A stretch of DNA of 64,000 bases, from NCBI GenBank assembly GCA_963576725.1, contig OY755240.1:35844663-35908662 (forward strand), read 5' to 3'. The notes under the pieces are model-generated. The model was not told the origin of the DNA and searched no databases. It was given only the letters and a program-made list of their open reading frames with translations. Within the stretch, counting starts at the first letter, position 1. Each line of letters opens with the position of its first letter. The stretch is from Azorinus chamasolen. Lineage: Eukaryota > Mollusca > Bivalvia > Cardiida > Solecurtidae. Positions 10,335-21,037 of the stretch are shown piece after piece. The translations under genes and the position numbers were made by a program.

Positions 10335-12723
10335 TGTTTTCTATTTTTTCTATAAGAAAACGCAAATCTCGATCACATGGCATTCGCAAAAATGGTAATA
10401 TTAAACGAAAATCTCGTTTGAAAATGACTATTCTTGATCTACATACTTTACGTCAAACGTCTGGTAAACATGCCCTGCTTTCTAGACTTTCCTCCTTATC
10501 TATATCTTCATTAAAAGAAATTGCCGAGCAAGCTGATAAAATTATTTTCAGATCAGATCCTCTCATAGGAATGGCTAGTTTGATACAAAGCTTTACTCTA
10601 CATGTTCTCAGACCGCACATTGACAAATTATCTGAACACCAAAGATTCTTCTTGAAAATTCCTTTTATTAATAAAGGTATTGGTTTTATTGACCTCCAAA
10701 GTATTTGTAGAGACAAAAATGTAATTGACACTATTCCTAAATACTTTAAAAATACAGAACCACCTATCATCTGCTACAAATATAACAAACCCATCAGAAA
10801 TACAATTTTCAACTATAATAAAATTGTGGCCGACCTTAATATTAATGATAATATTCCTGATAATTGAGATTGCGCACCCTCAAAATTTTGCTATTCTCCG
10901 ACTGGTCATGTGATTACTGGTAATTTTGAGATAATTAAAGATAAACGTCTACGATCTCCTTTGAATTAAGGTCCCAAATATAGAATACATCCTTGATAGA
11001 TTTTAACTCTTGTCGAGTTCAGATTGCGGAGGCTTTACAAAATTTTAGTATTAAATGGTGTCGAAGAGAACATGTTGAGTCTAAGTTGGAAAAACTAATT
11101 GTTGATATAACTGACAAATGCATATCCTTTTATAGCTCTAATAAACACCTTCTTCCACCTAAACCTAGAATTTCTTTTAGACATCTTAAAAAGGGTTTAC
11201 AGGATTTCCATTCAAAATATGTTTTTGTTCCTGCTGATAAGGCATCGAATAATGTGATTATTATTTGACGATTACATTATATCGATATCTTGAAGCAGGA
11301 AATTATTAATACAAAGTCATACATTTCAGTTACTACTGACGAAAAGACCATCGTTTCAGACCATGTCAAAAAGTGTGAACAACTTGGAACCGATATTAAA
11401 ATTACACAAAATAAACTTCCTACAATGTATTGGTTACCAAAACTACATAAACACCATATAAAGCGCGTTTCATTGCAAATTCTAGTTCATGTACAACTAC
11501 TAAATTGTCTATACTTTTGACTTCTTGTTAAACGAAGGTAAAGGAACATGTAAAATTCTACTGTGCTAAGACTTATGAAAATTCTGGAATAAATCTCTTC
11601 TGGTCTATTAAGAACTCTTCAGAAGTCTTAAACAAACTTAAGAACAAAAGGTATCTTGCATCCACTGTAAGCACGTACGATTTTTCTATTCTGTACACAA
11701 CTCTTCCTCATATTTTAATTAAGGATAAGCTTACTAACTTAATCCAGAAAGTATTTGCCCGGGAAAAAACATCATTCCTGGCATGTAATGCTGAAAAAGG
11801 TTTCTTCACTGACGAGCAAATGAAATATTACACTAATTGGACGAGCTCAGAAGTTTGCGAATCACTAAACTTTCTTTTGGATAACATATTTGTACGTTAT
11901 GGGAATGCTATGTACCGTCAGGTAATTGATATTCCTATGGGTACGAATAATTGTGCACCACTTGTCACAGATTTGTTTTTGTACTGCTATGAGAGAGATT
12001 TCATGTTGCGTTTGAATCCTCAATCACAAGAAGATGTTAAAACCTTCAATGAAACTTGTCGATATTTGGATGATATTTTTAACTTAGATAACCCTTTGAT
12101 GCTCTGATTCCTACAATTTATCCTAAAGAACTCAAATTGAATAAAGCTAACCCGTCTGACAATTATGCAGCGTTTCTTGATCTAGACCTTAAAATTGATA
12201 ATGGAATGATTTCTTATAAAATATATGACAAAAGAGAGTATTTTGATTTTAATATTGTAAATTTTCCTCATCTTGACGGGGATGTTCCCCGTGCTCCATC
12301 TTACGGGGTGTATATATCTCAACTTATTCGTTTTGCTAGAGCTTGTTCATCTATTGACGATTTTAACAGTCGAAATCGCATTTTAACTGAAAAACTGCTT
12401 AAGCAAGGATATAGATACCATAAACTAAGCAAACATTTCTCTAAATTTTACTATCGAAATCTCTCGCTTATTGGCAAGTGCCAATTTAATCTCAAGGCAC
12501 TTCTGCGACACATCCTGAATTTTATGGTGATGTGATTTACAACCTTCGTAAAATTATTGGACATACCCATTTTCTCACTTTGTTCATCAAATATGTTAGA
12601 AAATTCATTAAAAAGGGATATCATCCTGTAATACTACAACATACTGCATATTTGGTTGTCAACCCTTTTACAGTTGGCAATCACGCTGGCCTCTTTGCAT
12701 GTACGCCAACAAGAAAGGTTTAG
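10335..12723 (+). pseudogene. Reverse transcriptase copy B of the Penelope-like element
   Basis: The longer copy. It starts with FSIFSIRKRKSRSHGIRK and a helical N-terminal region open through 10250-10864. Then TGA 10865-10867 and DCAPSKFCYSPTGHVITG (CxC region); TAA 10967 and a frameshift near 10,985; IKWCRREHVE; KYVFVPADKASNNVIII, TGA 11266-11268, RLHYIDIL; a frameshift after LPTMYWLPKLHKH; a long open stretch (about 11541-12107) with TYDFSILYTTLPH, MGTNNCAPL (one extra Asn) and intact CRYLDDIFNLDNP (YLDD at 12063-12074); frameshifts near 12,095 and 12,490; and YNLRKIIG...VNPFTVGNHAGLFACTP to TAG at 12721-12723. The frame 10993-11518 has TGA as its only interruption. The RT would copy element RNA at the nicked target. 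Confidence 0.82.
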
Positions 12724-12785
12724 TACTCTATGAAGGCGACCTCTTAAATCCAGAAACGGAAGGAGAACGTCGGATATCTGTACTA
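12721..12785 (+). ncRNA. SECIS-like element of copy B (type-2 architecture)
   Basis: Helix I: TAGTAC (12721-12726, starting with the RT stop codon) pairs perfectly with GTACTA (12780-12785). Internal loop TCT / ATCT. 5' quartet ATGAA from 12730; 3' quartet GGAT (12772-12775), giving the UGAN/NGAN non-canonical pairs. Helix II is 11 nt per strand (12735-12745 with 12761-12771), nine of eleven paired including two G-U. AAA at 12746-12748 sits as a bulge below a mini-stem TCC/GGA (12749-12760), as in form-2 SECIS elements. All spacings agree with the eukaryotic SECIS consensus that I know. It lies directly after an ORF with in-frame TGA codons, so it is the expected decoding signal. Confidence 0.75.
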
Positions 12786-13226
12786 TTTCGTTTTTGTCGT
12801 ACCCTTTATTACTTTTCTACAGTTACTCTGTTTCAGCTCAATCATTGAGTACACTAGCGATAGGTGGATACAGTTTGTTCACTTAAATGTTTTCGTTATA
12901 CATGCACTTTACCACTGTATTTACCATCGCGGTTGTTGTAGATTAGTCGGAGAGGGGATACGTTTATTTACACTGTTTGTCTTTTAGGGTGGGGATGGAA
13001 TAAGTGTGAGGTTGGGCGCCCATAAACCGGTTTAACCCCCACGTGACTTTTGTCACTGACCGTTCCAAGGCGGTACTTCCATCTTCCCCCTATTGTATGT
13101 TTGTTTTGTCCTTGTGCGTCTCTTGATGTTTTAATAGTTATGTACGTTTGCTGTTTCCTTGTGTTGCTGTTCGGGTGGCTGTTTGTTCTGTATGTGGTGT
13201 TTCCTGCATGACTCATTTTTGTACTT
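12786..13226 (+). other. 3' UTR and 3' terminus of the Penelope-like element (copy B)
   Basis: Non-coding tail found also at 23628-24088 (plus), 49931-50132 (minus) and, diverged, at 56748-57037. Includes a GTGAC-TTTT-GTCAC hairpin (13043-13056) followed by ACCG...CGGT, then a T/G-rich stretch and the terminal GACTCATTTTTGTACTT. The end is fixed by comparison with the solo copies. Confidence 0.75.
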
Positions 13227-13500
13227 GAGATAAGTGTGAGGCAAGGTTTGTATCTTTGCGTCGTTGTGGACACAGGCAGTTGTATTGTTGCAGTCTTTGT
13301 GGACACATCTTGAATTGTGGACACCAAATTTTGGTGTCCACAGTGTTAAGGTCATATATACGTATATTTTTATGTGTTTTATCGATTGCGTAAGGAAGTG
13401 CAAACCGTCCTTGTGAACCACTTTTACGCACACACAATGGTTGTGACAAAAACGGCTAAAATCGGTGTGTGTGAGGAGTAACCTTACGACCCGCACACAC
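13227..13500. other. Non-coding flank with repeated TTGTGGACAC motifs
   Basis: TTGTGGACAC or a close form occurs three times within about 60 bp (near 13264, 13297 and 13315). It is followed by CCGTCCTTGTG near 13,407. The same two motifs recur in each unit of the satellite at 23.4-48.1 kb, so this may be a remnant of that repeat. No gene seen. Confidence 0.4.
13316..13342. repeat. Perfect 27-nt palindrome
   Basis: TGTGGACACCAAA, one T, then TTTGGTGTCCACA: 13-bp arms without mismatch. Confidence 0.9.
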
Positions 13501-13904
13501 TCTGGAACTTGATACTTTCCCTCTGATCTGAAGGCCAGATAGCGGCTGGCTTATCAGTCGCCTTGTATTCTGGGGCACATAATTTACACTTCTAATCACG
13601 CCTCATTAATTCAAGACATTATCTAACCACAAAAACATTTCAAAGTGTGTTATTTTCTAGACGAAAGAAAAATACACGATTAAGTCACTTCTCCGTTGCG
13701 ATTTAACGGTCATAGTACGGGCCATTTTAATGGTTGGATTGAAACTGGGCGGACTTATCAAAACTGGAAAGCGGGATAAAGGTAGGAGATTACGTATTTT
13801 ATAGCTAACGTATGGTGGTAGTTCAGCACAAATGGATTAGTAAAACCGTACTATTAAGACCAGTAAAACAAGGCTAATTGATTGTAGGGAACACAGGAGG
13901 CAGC

Positions 13905-14155
13905 TTAACCCTTTCCCTCATATAAACGTGTTTTCACGCATTTGCAAACAGAGTAGACCCAGATCAGACGGCTCCTGGAGGAGCCGTCTGATCAGGATCT
14001 TCTCTGTTTGCTAGTGGAATTTGAATAGTTCTGTTTCTTTACTTTCTAAAATGGCTACAATGTTCCATCTTCTAGGTTTAATTTCAACTATTTTGTTCAT
14101 GAATATTCAGTGGGTATTGAAATTTGAAATAAACATAGAACAGGGAAAGGATTAA
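13905..14155. mobile_element. TTAA-flanked MITE (piggyBac-like ends)
   Basis: Left end TTAACCCTTTCCCT, right end AGGGAAAGGATTAA: inverted repeats matching 13 of 14, both with TTAA. Inside, 13941-14012 is a hairpin region flanked by GCAAACAGAG and CTCTGTTTGC, with a perfect core of 14-bp arms (GATCAGACGGCTCC, loop TGGA, 13962-13993). At 251 bp it has no coding capacity, so it is non-autonomous. Assignment to piggyBac rests only on TTAA plus CCCTT ends. Confidence 0.7.
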
Positions 14156-14289
14156 AGCAATGTGTAAGTTAAACAGAAAGCCCCTGAATGGGTTTTCTGT
14201 TTACACTTACATTGATTTAAGTAGCCACCTGTCTTAAACACAAAATAAATAATGTAATTTAGTGGTCGTAACAGAGAGGTTTTACTGTA
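14155..14289. mobile_element. Partial pogo-like MITE
   Basis: The right end reads GTGGTCGTAACAGAGAGGTT then TTACTG, matching the terminal repeats of the elements at 52293, 58910 and 59612. The central stem-loop AAGTTAAACAGAAAG...CTTTCTGTTT-like is present; the left terminal repeat is missing. Confidence 0.55.
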
Positions 14290-14714
14290 TTTAGGATTGC
14301 GCAGGCGGTGCATCTTATTTTTGTTTTCTTCAAGAAATTGAAAGTGTCAATATTGTTTTCTTTATTTTATTTAGATAACCCGGCAAGAACGATATCATAT
14401 TTTATTACCAATTACCAAATTAATAATTATAAATTGCATGGCTTTTTGAAATATATTGAAAACAACTGCTGCATATGATATTGGCAGTAATATCTATGTG
14501 TGAAAAGAAAGAACAGATCAACAACATTAAAAGGGCATTCCGATCAGTCATATATTAGACAGCCGCAGCAGTACAGTACTGAACTTAATTAAACTGATAT
14601 TTTCCCGTTTCCTTCTGGTTCGGTTCGATTGAAACCTTGACCGTATTTCCAACATGTTGAGCATCATGATCGAAATGGCAATTAGTTTGGATCCTGGTGT
14701 GACGCCGAGTGTAG

Positions 14715-14961
14715 TAAACCCTTTCAGCGCCAATTTATAGTGAGTTTTTTACGCCTTCGCTGCCGTATTGTCGTCTGCTTCAATATTGTTGTCTGCAAGA
14801 TCGTTTCAAGGTTAGACTGAAAGCAGCGTTACTGACGAAAGTTCGATATGAGTGTCAAACAGTTTGGATCCTGATCAGACGTCGCGTTTACGTGGGGTCT
14901 GATCTTGATCCAAAATGTTTGCAAAGTCGACTTTATGCGACTTTGGGGCTGAAAGGATTAA
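14715..14961. mobile_element. TTAA-type MITE
   Basis: Left end CCCTTTCAGCGCC after TAAA (a mutated TTAA); right end GGGGCTGAAAGGATTAA. Inner hairpin at about 14861-14913: TTTGGATC-CTGATCAGAC...GTCTGATC-TTGATCCAAA. About 247 bp, non-coding. Confidence 0.6.
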
Positions 14962-15086
14962 CACTAGTTAATCAAACCGAACCGTACCATACTATGTAAA
15001 AGGATAAGCTCTAATGTATTGTTATATATTGTATATATTATATGAATGGATGAGCCGTGCTCCAGGAAAAGGGGGCTTATTGCAAT

Positions 15087-15349
15087 GCAAACAGTGTAAA
15101 CCAAGATAATCAGAGACGCGATGTCTGACAAGTGTCTTTATTGTTTGCATAGAATAGAAAAATAAGTTTATAGTTTTTTACTTATTTATTTCGCATGTCT
15201 TTATTGTTTGCATAGGATGGCAAAATATGTTTATAGTTTTTTACTTATTTATTTCGCATGTGTATAGTTGATTCTGATAATTCAAAAGGTGTAAACCCTT
15301 ATCAGACTTCGTGTCAGACACGTGATGTTTGATCTGGGTCAACTGTTTT
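15087..15349. repeat. Hairpin-MITE remnants and a ~64-bp tandem duplication
   Basis: GCAAACAGTGTAAACC (15087) and GTGTAAACCCTTATCAGAC...GTTTGATCTGGGTC (15289-15349) resemble the hairpin family seen at 13941. Between them GTCTTTATTGTTTGCAT occurs at 15133 and 15197, in a directly repeated block of about 64 bp. Confidence 0.5.
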
Positions 15350-18300
15350 AAATGCTAATTTTATTACACTAACAATCGGAACAGGCGCATTAAATAAGCA
15401 GACGGTTATTTTGTCATTTTCTCAGTATGATAAAGGTCATATAAGGCTAACAATTACAGTTCGCCTTGAGTCTTTTTAACGCGGGCAAAAATGGTCGCAT
15501 TCATTCTCAAAGTTCATCCAAATCGCACAGTTTGTAGAATATATGCCCGTGTTCCAAAAAATTTGCAGTTATTCGGTGTCTGGTCCGGAACATAGCTGCT
15601 TGCAATTCTGTTACACCGCGCTTAGCCGGATAAAAGAAAAAAGAAAAGTGATCGGCGAAATTGTACAGACGTTTAGATTGCTATTTATAAATACAACGTG
15701 AGAGATTTGCACTTTATTGAATGTTATTATCATAGTTGAGCAGCATAATAAAAGTACAGTTTCTGTATCACAAAAACTTAACACAGCTATTCATAATTGA
15801 ACTATTACAGACTTGAGGCATAATTTATTATTATACTGAACCCGTGCATATTACAGAGATTGCAGATATTTACAGGGACATAGGCAAACAGTGTAGACAC
15901 ATATCAGGTAAAACATTAGCCTGCAATGAAACTTTTTACATGCGCAATATCTCGTCTGTGGCACTTTTAAATTTTTACCGATTTACAAAATGCTTTGTGA
16001 AAGTTTTGGACAAGTTTCATAGAGCCAAGATCGGCGTGAGACGCGTAGTTGCTCATCGTCTTATTTGGATCTATACTGTTTGCATATTTAGCATAGTCGC
16101 ATCCAGTAGGCTAAGGGTGACCGGATGGGCAGACCATTTAATCACTTTACGGGATTTTGACACGGTAATGTACATTTGGGAGACGCTACAAAGCGGTATA
16201 ATCAAATAGTCTTTGCCGTGTGAATCTGCTCGCGCACCTCATTAGCCCCTGATGTTACGTAAATTAGTTTAAACATAATTTATTTCAATGAAGATTGAAC
16301 GGGGTTGGGCCACAAGTTCTACCAAGTACGCCCCCCCCCCTTAGACTATGCATGGATGTCTGAGAGTATTAAATATTGTAATTTGAATTTTTGCAATTTA
16401 GTGGTCAGACTAAAGTGACTGCTGCTAAAATATGTATGTTTCCCTGTGACGCTTTAGAACTAACAATTGCGTTTAACTCTAGCAGAGCATTGACAAGAGA
16501 CACACTGACTTTAAGAATCCTTAAATATTTTAAGAAAATGGCTGTTAGAAAGCCATGGCATGAGCTGCCACATTGAACAGTTGGTAGTCGCACGTGTTAA
16601 AACCACAGTATATCTCGTTATTTATTGGCCATTCCTTCCGAAGGCACGAAGGCTAAGGATTTTGTTAGACAGATAAATATTCATCTACTTACAGTTGTTC
16701 TCCAGATCATTATCTTACGTGATAAATGACAATCAGAGCGCCAGATAAAATCATATACCGGCGATGGGTGATAGCTATTACATAAGATTTCATCCATTAA
16801 GATGCGATAAGATTCAAAATAAACTTGCTAATATCAGATAATACCAGAACCTTTGTGTACAATTTATCTGTCAAATAGTCATGTGTTATATTGAGGCATC
16901 CCCGGTCCCCTTAGCAGGGATTACAATTTAGAGTTAGACAAGGAAACATGTTTAAGCCGTGCTAGATTTCTAGTACTCAGGATATCCTGACTAAATTATT
17001 TAATTTTATATAGATACGTTTTATCTTGGACTTTTTATTTTACTGTTTGTGGATTACCAGTTATACTATACGAACCGGAATTCCAGGATGCATAATAAAT
17101 CCATGTAAAATACTATCGGAGCAGTTTTCCATCTACCAACTCCATATTTTACAGTGTAACATCTGAACGTTACTACAGTCAACAATACAGCGTTACTACA
17201 CTTACCAGCTCACTAATCTGCCATAACTGTAAAATGGTCGGCAAATCACCGGTCCTGTTGATCATGGAAATTGCATATGTAGCATCTAAATAAAATGCAT
17301 GTTAGCTTAACCACTCCCTATACTTATTCCAAAGGTACTCAAACTTACTTTAACATTAATAGACATATGACATTATTTATGTTTTCCTGTTTTGTAAACA
17401 TTCAACAGAGATTTAATAGCTTATATCTTGAAAATGGCCTCACCGCTTAACTGCATTGTTATTTAACTTTTTTAACGATATTTAAGATATCAGTGTAATC
17501 AGCCGTGTCCTTCAAACCGGTTGGATACAAATTATTGCCGGTTGCAAACACATTATTTCTCTTTGGGTACAAGGCATTTCGGTAATGTTGTACGCAATAC
17601 TTACATTTCCGAGGTTCGTGTATTGAAAAGCAGATCAAATAAAGAAAACATGGTATTAGAATGTAGAACAATAGATGTACTGAATTTAAGGCGGAATGCG
17701 TCTAAAACTCTGATATTTAGTATGTTTTAAGTCAAAGACGCAGCGCTACATAGGTGGCGTTATAGTGTAAATTTTGAAATCGAATTTCTCAAAATTGTTC
17801 GATTTCATAGGGGAAATTTAAACATTGTTAACTGCACAAAATGTAATTTTTGGTTTGTTTTGCAGAAAATTATTTCCAATTAAAATATTATACAACAGTA
17901 GGGGTTTACCGGATGATTTGTTATAACCCCTTAATATGCTTAGTCCACTCTAAAAACTAGTGTGCCGTTAGTGGACTGTGCTTCCATTGTAGGGATTTTC
18001 CATATAAATACTAAACCTGTTCGATACTAGCGTTTTATTAGATATCAAGTATTTTAGGGTCTGGTATAAAGGAATGCCGAAACCTTAGGTTTCAATTTCT
18101 AAGCATCGGAGACTATTAACTACGTCGTAACTAGTGCAATATTCCCGCTTTTAACTTGGATGTTAAAAAACATCAGTTTCCAAACGAAAATGTATGTAAC
18201 AATCAGAAGTACAAGTCATTATTTTCGGTACACGCAGTAAATGTTTTTTTTAAAGGGATTACCTGATATTTAATACTGTATTGTGCACTATACCAACCAA

Positions 18301-19481
18301 ATCTTAATTTGAAGTTTAGCCTTAATTTATTCACTGTACGCAAAATAAATGTAATGTTTAGCGTTTCCAATACTTCTCTTGTGAACTGTTTAGCGCGTTA
18401 AAGAAAATCAAAACATGGCAGATAAATATGTAAAATAGCAGATAAATATGTAAAATAGTCAGCTTATGGAACTCAAACAATGTGAACAATCTAGACCCTA
18501 GCAAGCCACTGCGTTTCCGACACCGCAACAGTGTATGTTGTTTACAACGGTAGGAGAGAAAATACAAAACACGGTTAGTTGATGAGTTACATAACATCCA
18601 CATACATATACTGTAATTAATGTTATCCCGTTTATTGAAAAACTCAATACAAATATTCAGATTAGATTCGGAGTACATATATGTGTATCTCAACGTCTGA
18701 TTGCAGATCTACATTGTTTGGATTATTTCATCACAAACTAGAGACCTATCGGCATTACTGGTATTGGATTGTAAATTGGGACATATGCATACCAGATACC
18801 ATGCCATAAAATTGTAGTCTGATCAAACGTTTTGATCTCTTGAACAGAAAATAATCTAGAATGCTATAAGCACCGGAAGGCGAGGAACGAAACCACAGCG
18901 GTAAGGCCTAAATTATTCGTAGCCGGAGATCGTAACTACTCGACCACACATTTACGGTTTGGCTCCAAAGTTGCCCGGCATTTTATCGAAAACCGTTTTG
19001 AAATCGCACTCTAGGTTCCATGGAAATAACCGTTTTGCAACCATGTAGAAGTACACTACAATATTTGAAGCAGACGGAAATATTTGAAGGCAATTGGACC
19101 AAAATTCGTCTGTTACATAACGGGGAATGTTTAACAACAATTATAGTATATTTACATAGTTGTTCCTAATTTCGTTTTGCAATATGTACACATGCTATCA
19201 TATTCGTCGTTAAAATGTGATGTTGGTTTTTACCGGATTAACCCTTATTATGCTGAATTACAATTCGTCTGCTCAAAGTCTCGTCTGCTCATTTTCAATC
19301 TTCAGCGATGCGCTGAATATCGTTCTAGTCACAAAAGACAATTAGGGCTAAAGATAAGACGCCGAATATAAAACTCGGCATCTGACCTGGACCCAAATTG
19401 TTGCAGTATACTGAAACGGTTATTGAAAGAAGTGCCTCTCTGGCATATCTATTAACAATAAATATTTACATGGTACTGTAA
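15350..19481. other. Non-coding stretch, no supported gene
   Basis: Open frames up to 121 codons (e.g. 15844-16209) show no domain and overlap repeat-like DNA. Small items: a C run near 16331, a 20-bp direct duplication (CAGATAAATATGTAAAATAG) at 18419-18458, and TTAACCCTTATTATGCTGAA near 19240, which resembles a TTAA MITE end without a clear partner. A possible acceptor plus open frame at 16400-16576 is too weak to call. Confidence 0.45.
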
Positions 19482-19506
19482 ATCTCTCTCTCTCTCTCTC
19501 TCTCTC

Positions 19507-19548
<42 letters not shown>

Positions 19549-19622
19549 GTCTCTCTCTCTCTGTCTCCCTCTCTCTGTCTCTTTTATGTCTCTCTCTCTC
19601 TGTCTCTCTCTCTCTGTCTCTC
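19482..19622. repeat. (CT)n microsatellite
   Basis: About 140 bp of CT/TCTG dinucleotide-type repeat, interrupted by CCTCTG, TGTCTC and TTTTATG. Open frames of Arg/Glu repeats on the minus strand here are artefacts. Confidence 0.95.
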
Positions 19623-20131
19623 CTTTAAACTGTTTGTAATATTCACCGACTCGCCCAAAGTAAAATAAAGCCTCTCTCTCGTAATTGTAAGTTGTAATTA
19701 CTTCTATGTACCCACAGAATGAACGAAACCGCTCAATTTCACCGATAAACATGACACAATCTGATTTGAACCGGGTTTGTGTATACAGTGCCTGTTATTT
19801 CGACTTATTAAGATAGATCAGAATAAGGCATAATGAGGCATGTCTGATTTGTTTGCCTTTAAATTCGAGAACCGTGTCAAAAACGTAATGCATATAATAT
19901 CGTTCAGTGAGAAAGGGGACACCTTGGTATAGCAGACGGTGACGATGTAGACCCCGACGAGTCCTAAAACTTCTCAGGGTTTGCTCTATTGGCATCCATC
20001 AGTTTTTAACCGTGCAAAAACAGTGGAGACTCCGAATGATTAGAACGTGCAGCTGATTGAGATAATTGCCATTTACTCAGTAACAGTTATTGCTTATAGT
20101 AAATAAATTATAACAACGTTCAAAATTAAAG

Positions 20132-20171
20132 TGTATGTGCGTGTGTGTGTGTGTGTGTGTGTGGGGGGGGG
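20132..20171. repeat. (GT)n microsatellite followed by a G run
   Basis: GTGTATGTGC then about 12 GT units and nine or so G. Confidence 0.95.
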
Positions 20172-20970
20172 ACACAAAGCGCATTTGAACGGCATGACAT
20201 TTAGTATATTAAAAAGCATTGTCTGTGTTTGTCGGAAATGGCGATGTGGACTTCACAATATATATAGGGTTATATTTAATGAACAGTATAATTATACGTT
20301 TATATTAGAGGATGTAGTAATGAACATTATGTATGTAATGTTTGTATTGTTACAGGTGTGCGTATCAGACCCTTAAAGGGATGGTATTTATAACAGACCC
20401 TAATGGGATAAGTTACCTACGTTTATTTACTCTCGCGTTCTACTAGCAACTAACATGTACACGCATACCGCATTATACAGACATACATGATAGGGCTGGA
20501 ACAATTCACTGTATCGTGATACGCTGGACTCCTGTTATGGGCGGAGCCTATATACTCACTGACCACTACAATGTATGTTTTATACTAGATGATTTTTCAA
20601 TCAACGTTTTGAAGATACACAAAACCTATTCAGAAAATATAGATTTAGAGAGAAAGGCTACGGAAGTAAATCTATTTCAGTTACAGTAATGTACATGTAT
20701 TACCTGCTGTGTAGTGAAACAGGAATTAATGACTCGTGTACTGAATGCATTCATTAATTCTGTGTACACGTTGCAGCCAACCTAATACATGTATTAAAGA
20801 ACTAGAAAGAGATATGTACATGAAATAAGGGTTAACTCCATAGATGCTATCAGCAGCCCTTCATTTTTTAAAAAAAGTACTTGGTTTGCTATTTTCAATA
20901 AATAAAGATCCGCAATGAGTTGCTAATGTATAACTAATGTATTTTTAAGTATAAATTATTGGCATTGCAG
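20172..20970. other. Non-coding stretch, no gene seen
   Basis: No recognisable frame. It ends in the putative acceptor TTGGCATTGCAG of the next exon, so it may be intronic. Confidence 0.4.
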
Positions 20971-21037
20971 TGTTTTGTCTTCAATGGTGAAGCGGAAGAG
21001 CACAAAACCTGAACATTCTTGCAGTGTTGATGCAGAG
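20971..21037 (+). CDS. Putative exon 1 of an unidentified gene
   Basis: Acceptor-like TTGGCATTGCAG before it, donor-like GTATCT after it. With one leading base the open frame reads VLSSMVKRKSTKPEHSCSVD then AE and ends in phase 0, compatible with the next putative exon. An ATG lies at 20983, so this could also be the first coding exon. Too short to identify; support comes only from splice-site context and phase agreement with the next two. Confidence 0.35.

Larger units (their letters stand above)
7585..13226 (+). mobile_element. Composite of decayed Penelope-like retroelement copies (Naiad-like, N-terminal GIY-YIG)
   Basis: Order on the plus strand: GIY-YIG endonuclease part (7585-8120), RT copy A (8121-10066) with its 3' UTR, RT copy B with a longer N-terminal region (about 10335-12723), and the 3' UTR (to about 13226). 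RT motifs include PADKA-NNV, LPT-YWLPKLHK, ARFIANSS, STYDFS-LYTTLP, MGTN-CAPL, YLDD and DFNSRN. The endonuclease lies upstream of RT, the permuted order that I know from Naiad-type PLEs; canonical PLEs carry it at the C-terminus. The junction A/B begins at the same place in the element where the upstream GIY-YIG part is cut, so copy A may be nested inside one element or the copies may be in tandem. Several frameshifts and TAA codons show that nothing here is active. In-frame TGA codons are treated separately. Confidence 0.8.

Noticed and set aside
12104..12114. TGA after LDNPLML in copy B as a Sec codon
   Set aside because: The conserved IYPKEL motif resumes in another frame right after, so this is a frameshift artefact. 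The same holds for the TGA near 12533.
7585..13226. TGA codons explained by an alternative genetic code
   Set aside because: Other genes in the window use the standard code, with no TGA in the 3.6-kb exon, and TGA appears in the element only at expected Cys places next to a SECIS-like hairpin.
15844..16209. 121-codon open frame
   Set aside because: It overlaps fragments that look like the hairpin-MITE family and has no recognisable domain.
16391..16576. Possible exon (KVTAAKICMFPCDALELTI frame) after a TTTGCAATTTAG acceptor
   Set aside because: The composition is protein-like, but there is no partner exon, no domain and no donor. It is too weak to call.
19420..19752. Arg/Glu-repeat protein frame on the minus strand
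   Set aside because: It is a translation of the CT microsatellite.
20485..20560. AGGGCTGGAACAATTCACTG...ATCGTGATACG as a regulatory palindrome
   Set aside because: It looks like a fragment of a dispersed repeat, and I could not find a second copy or a clear structure in this window.
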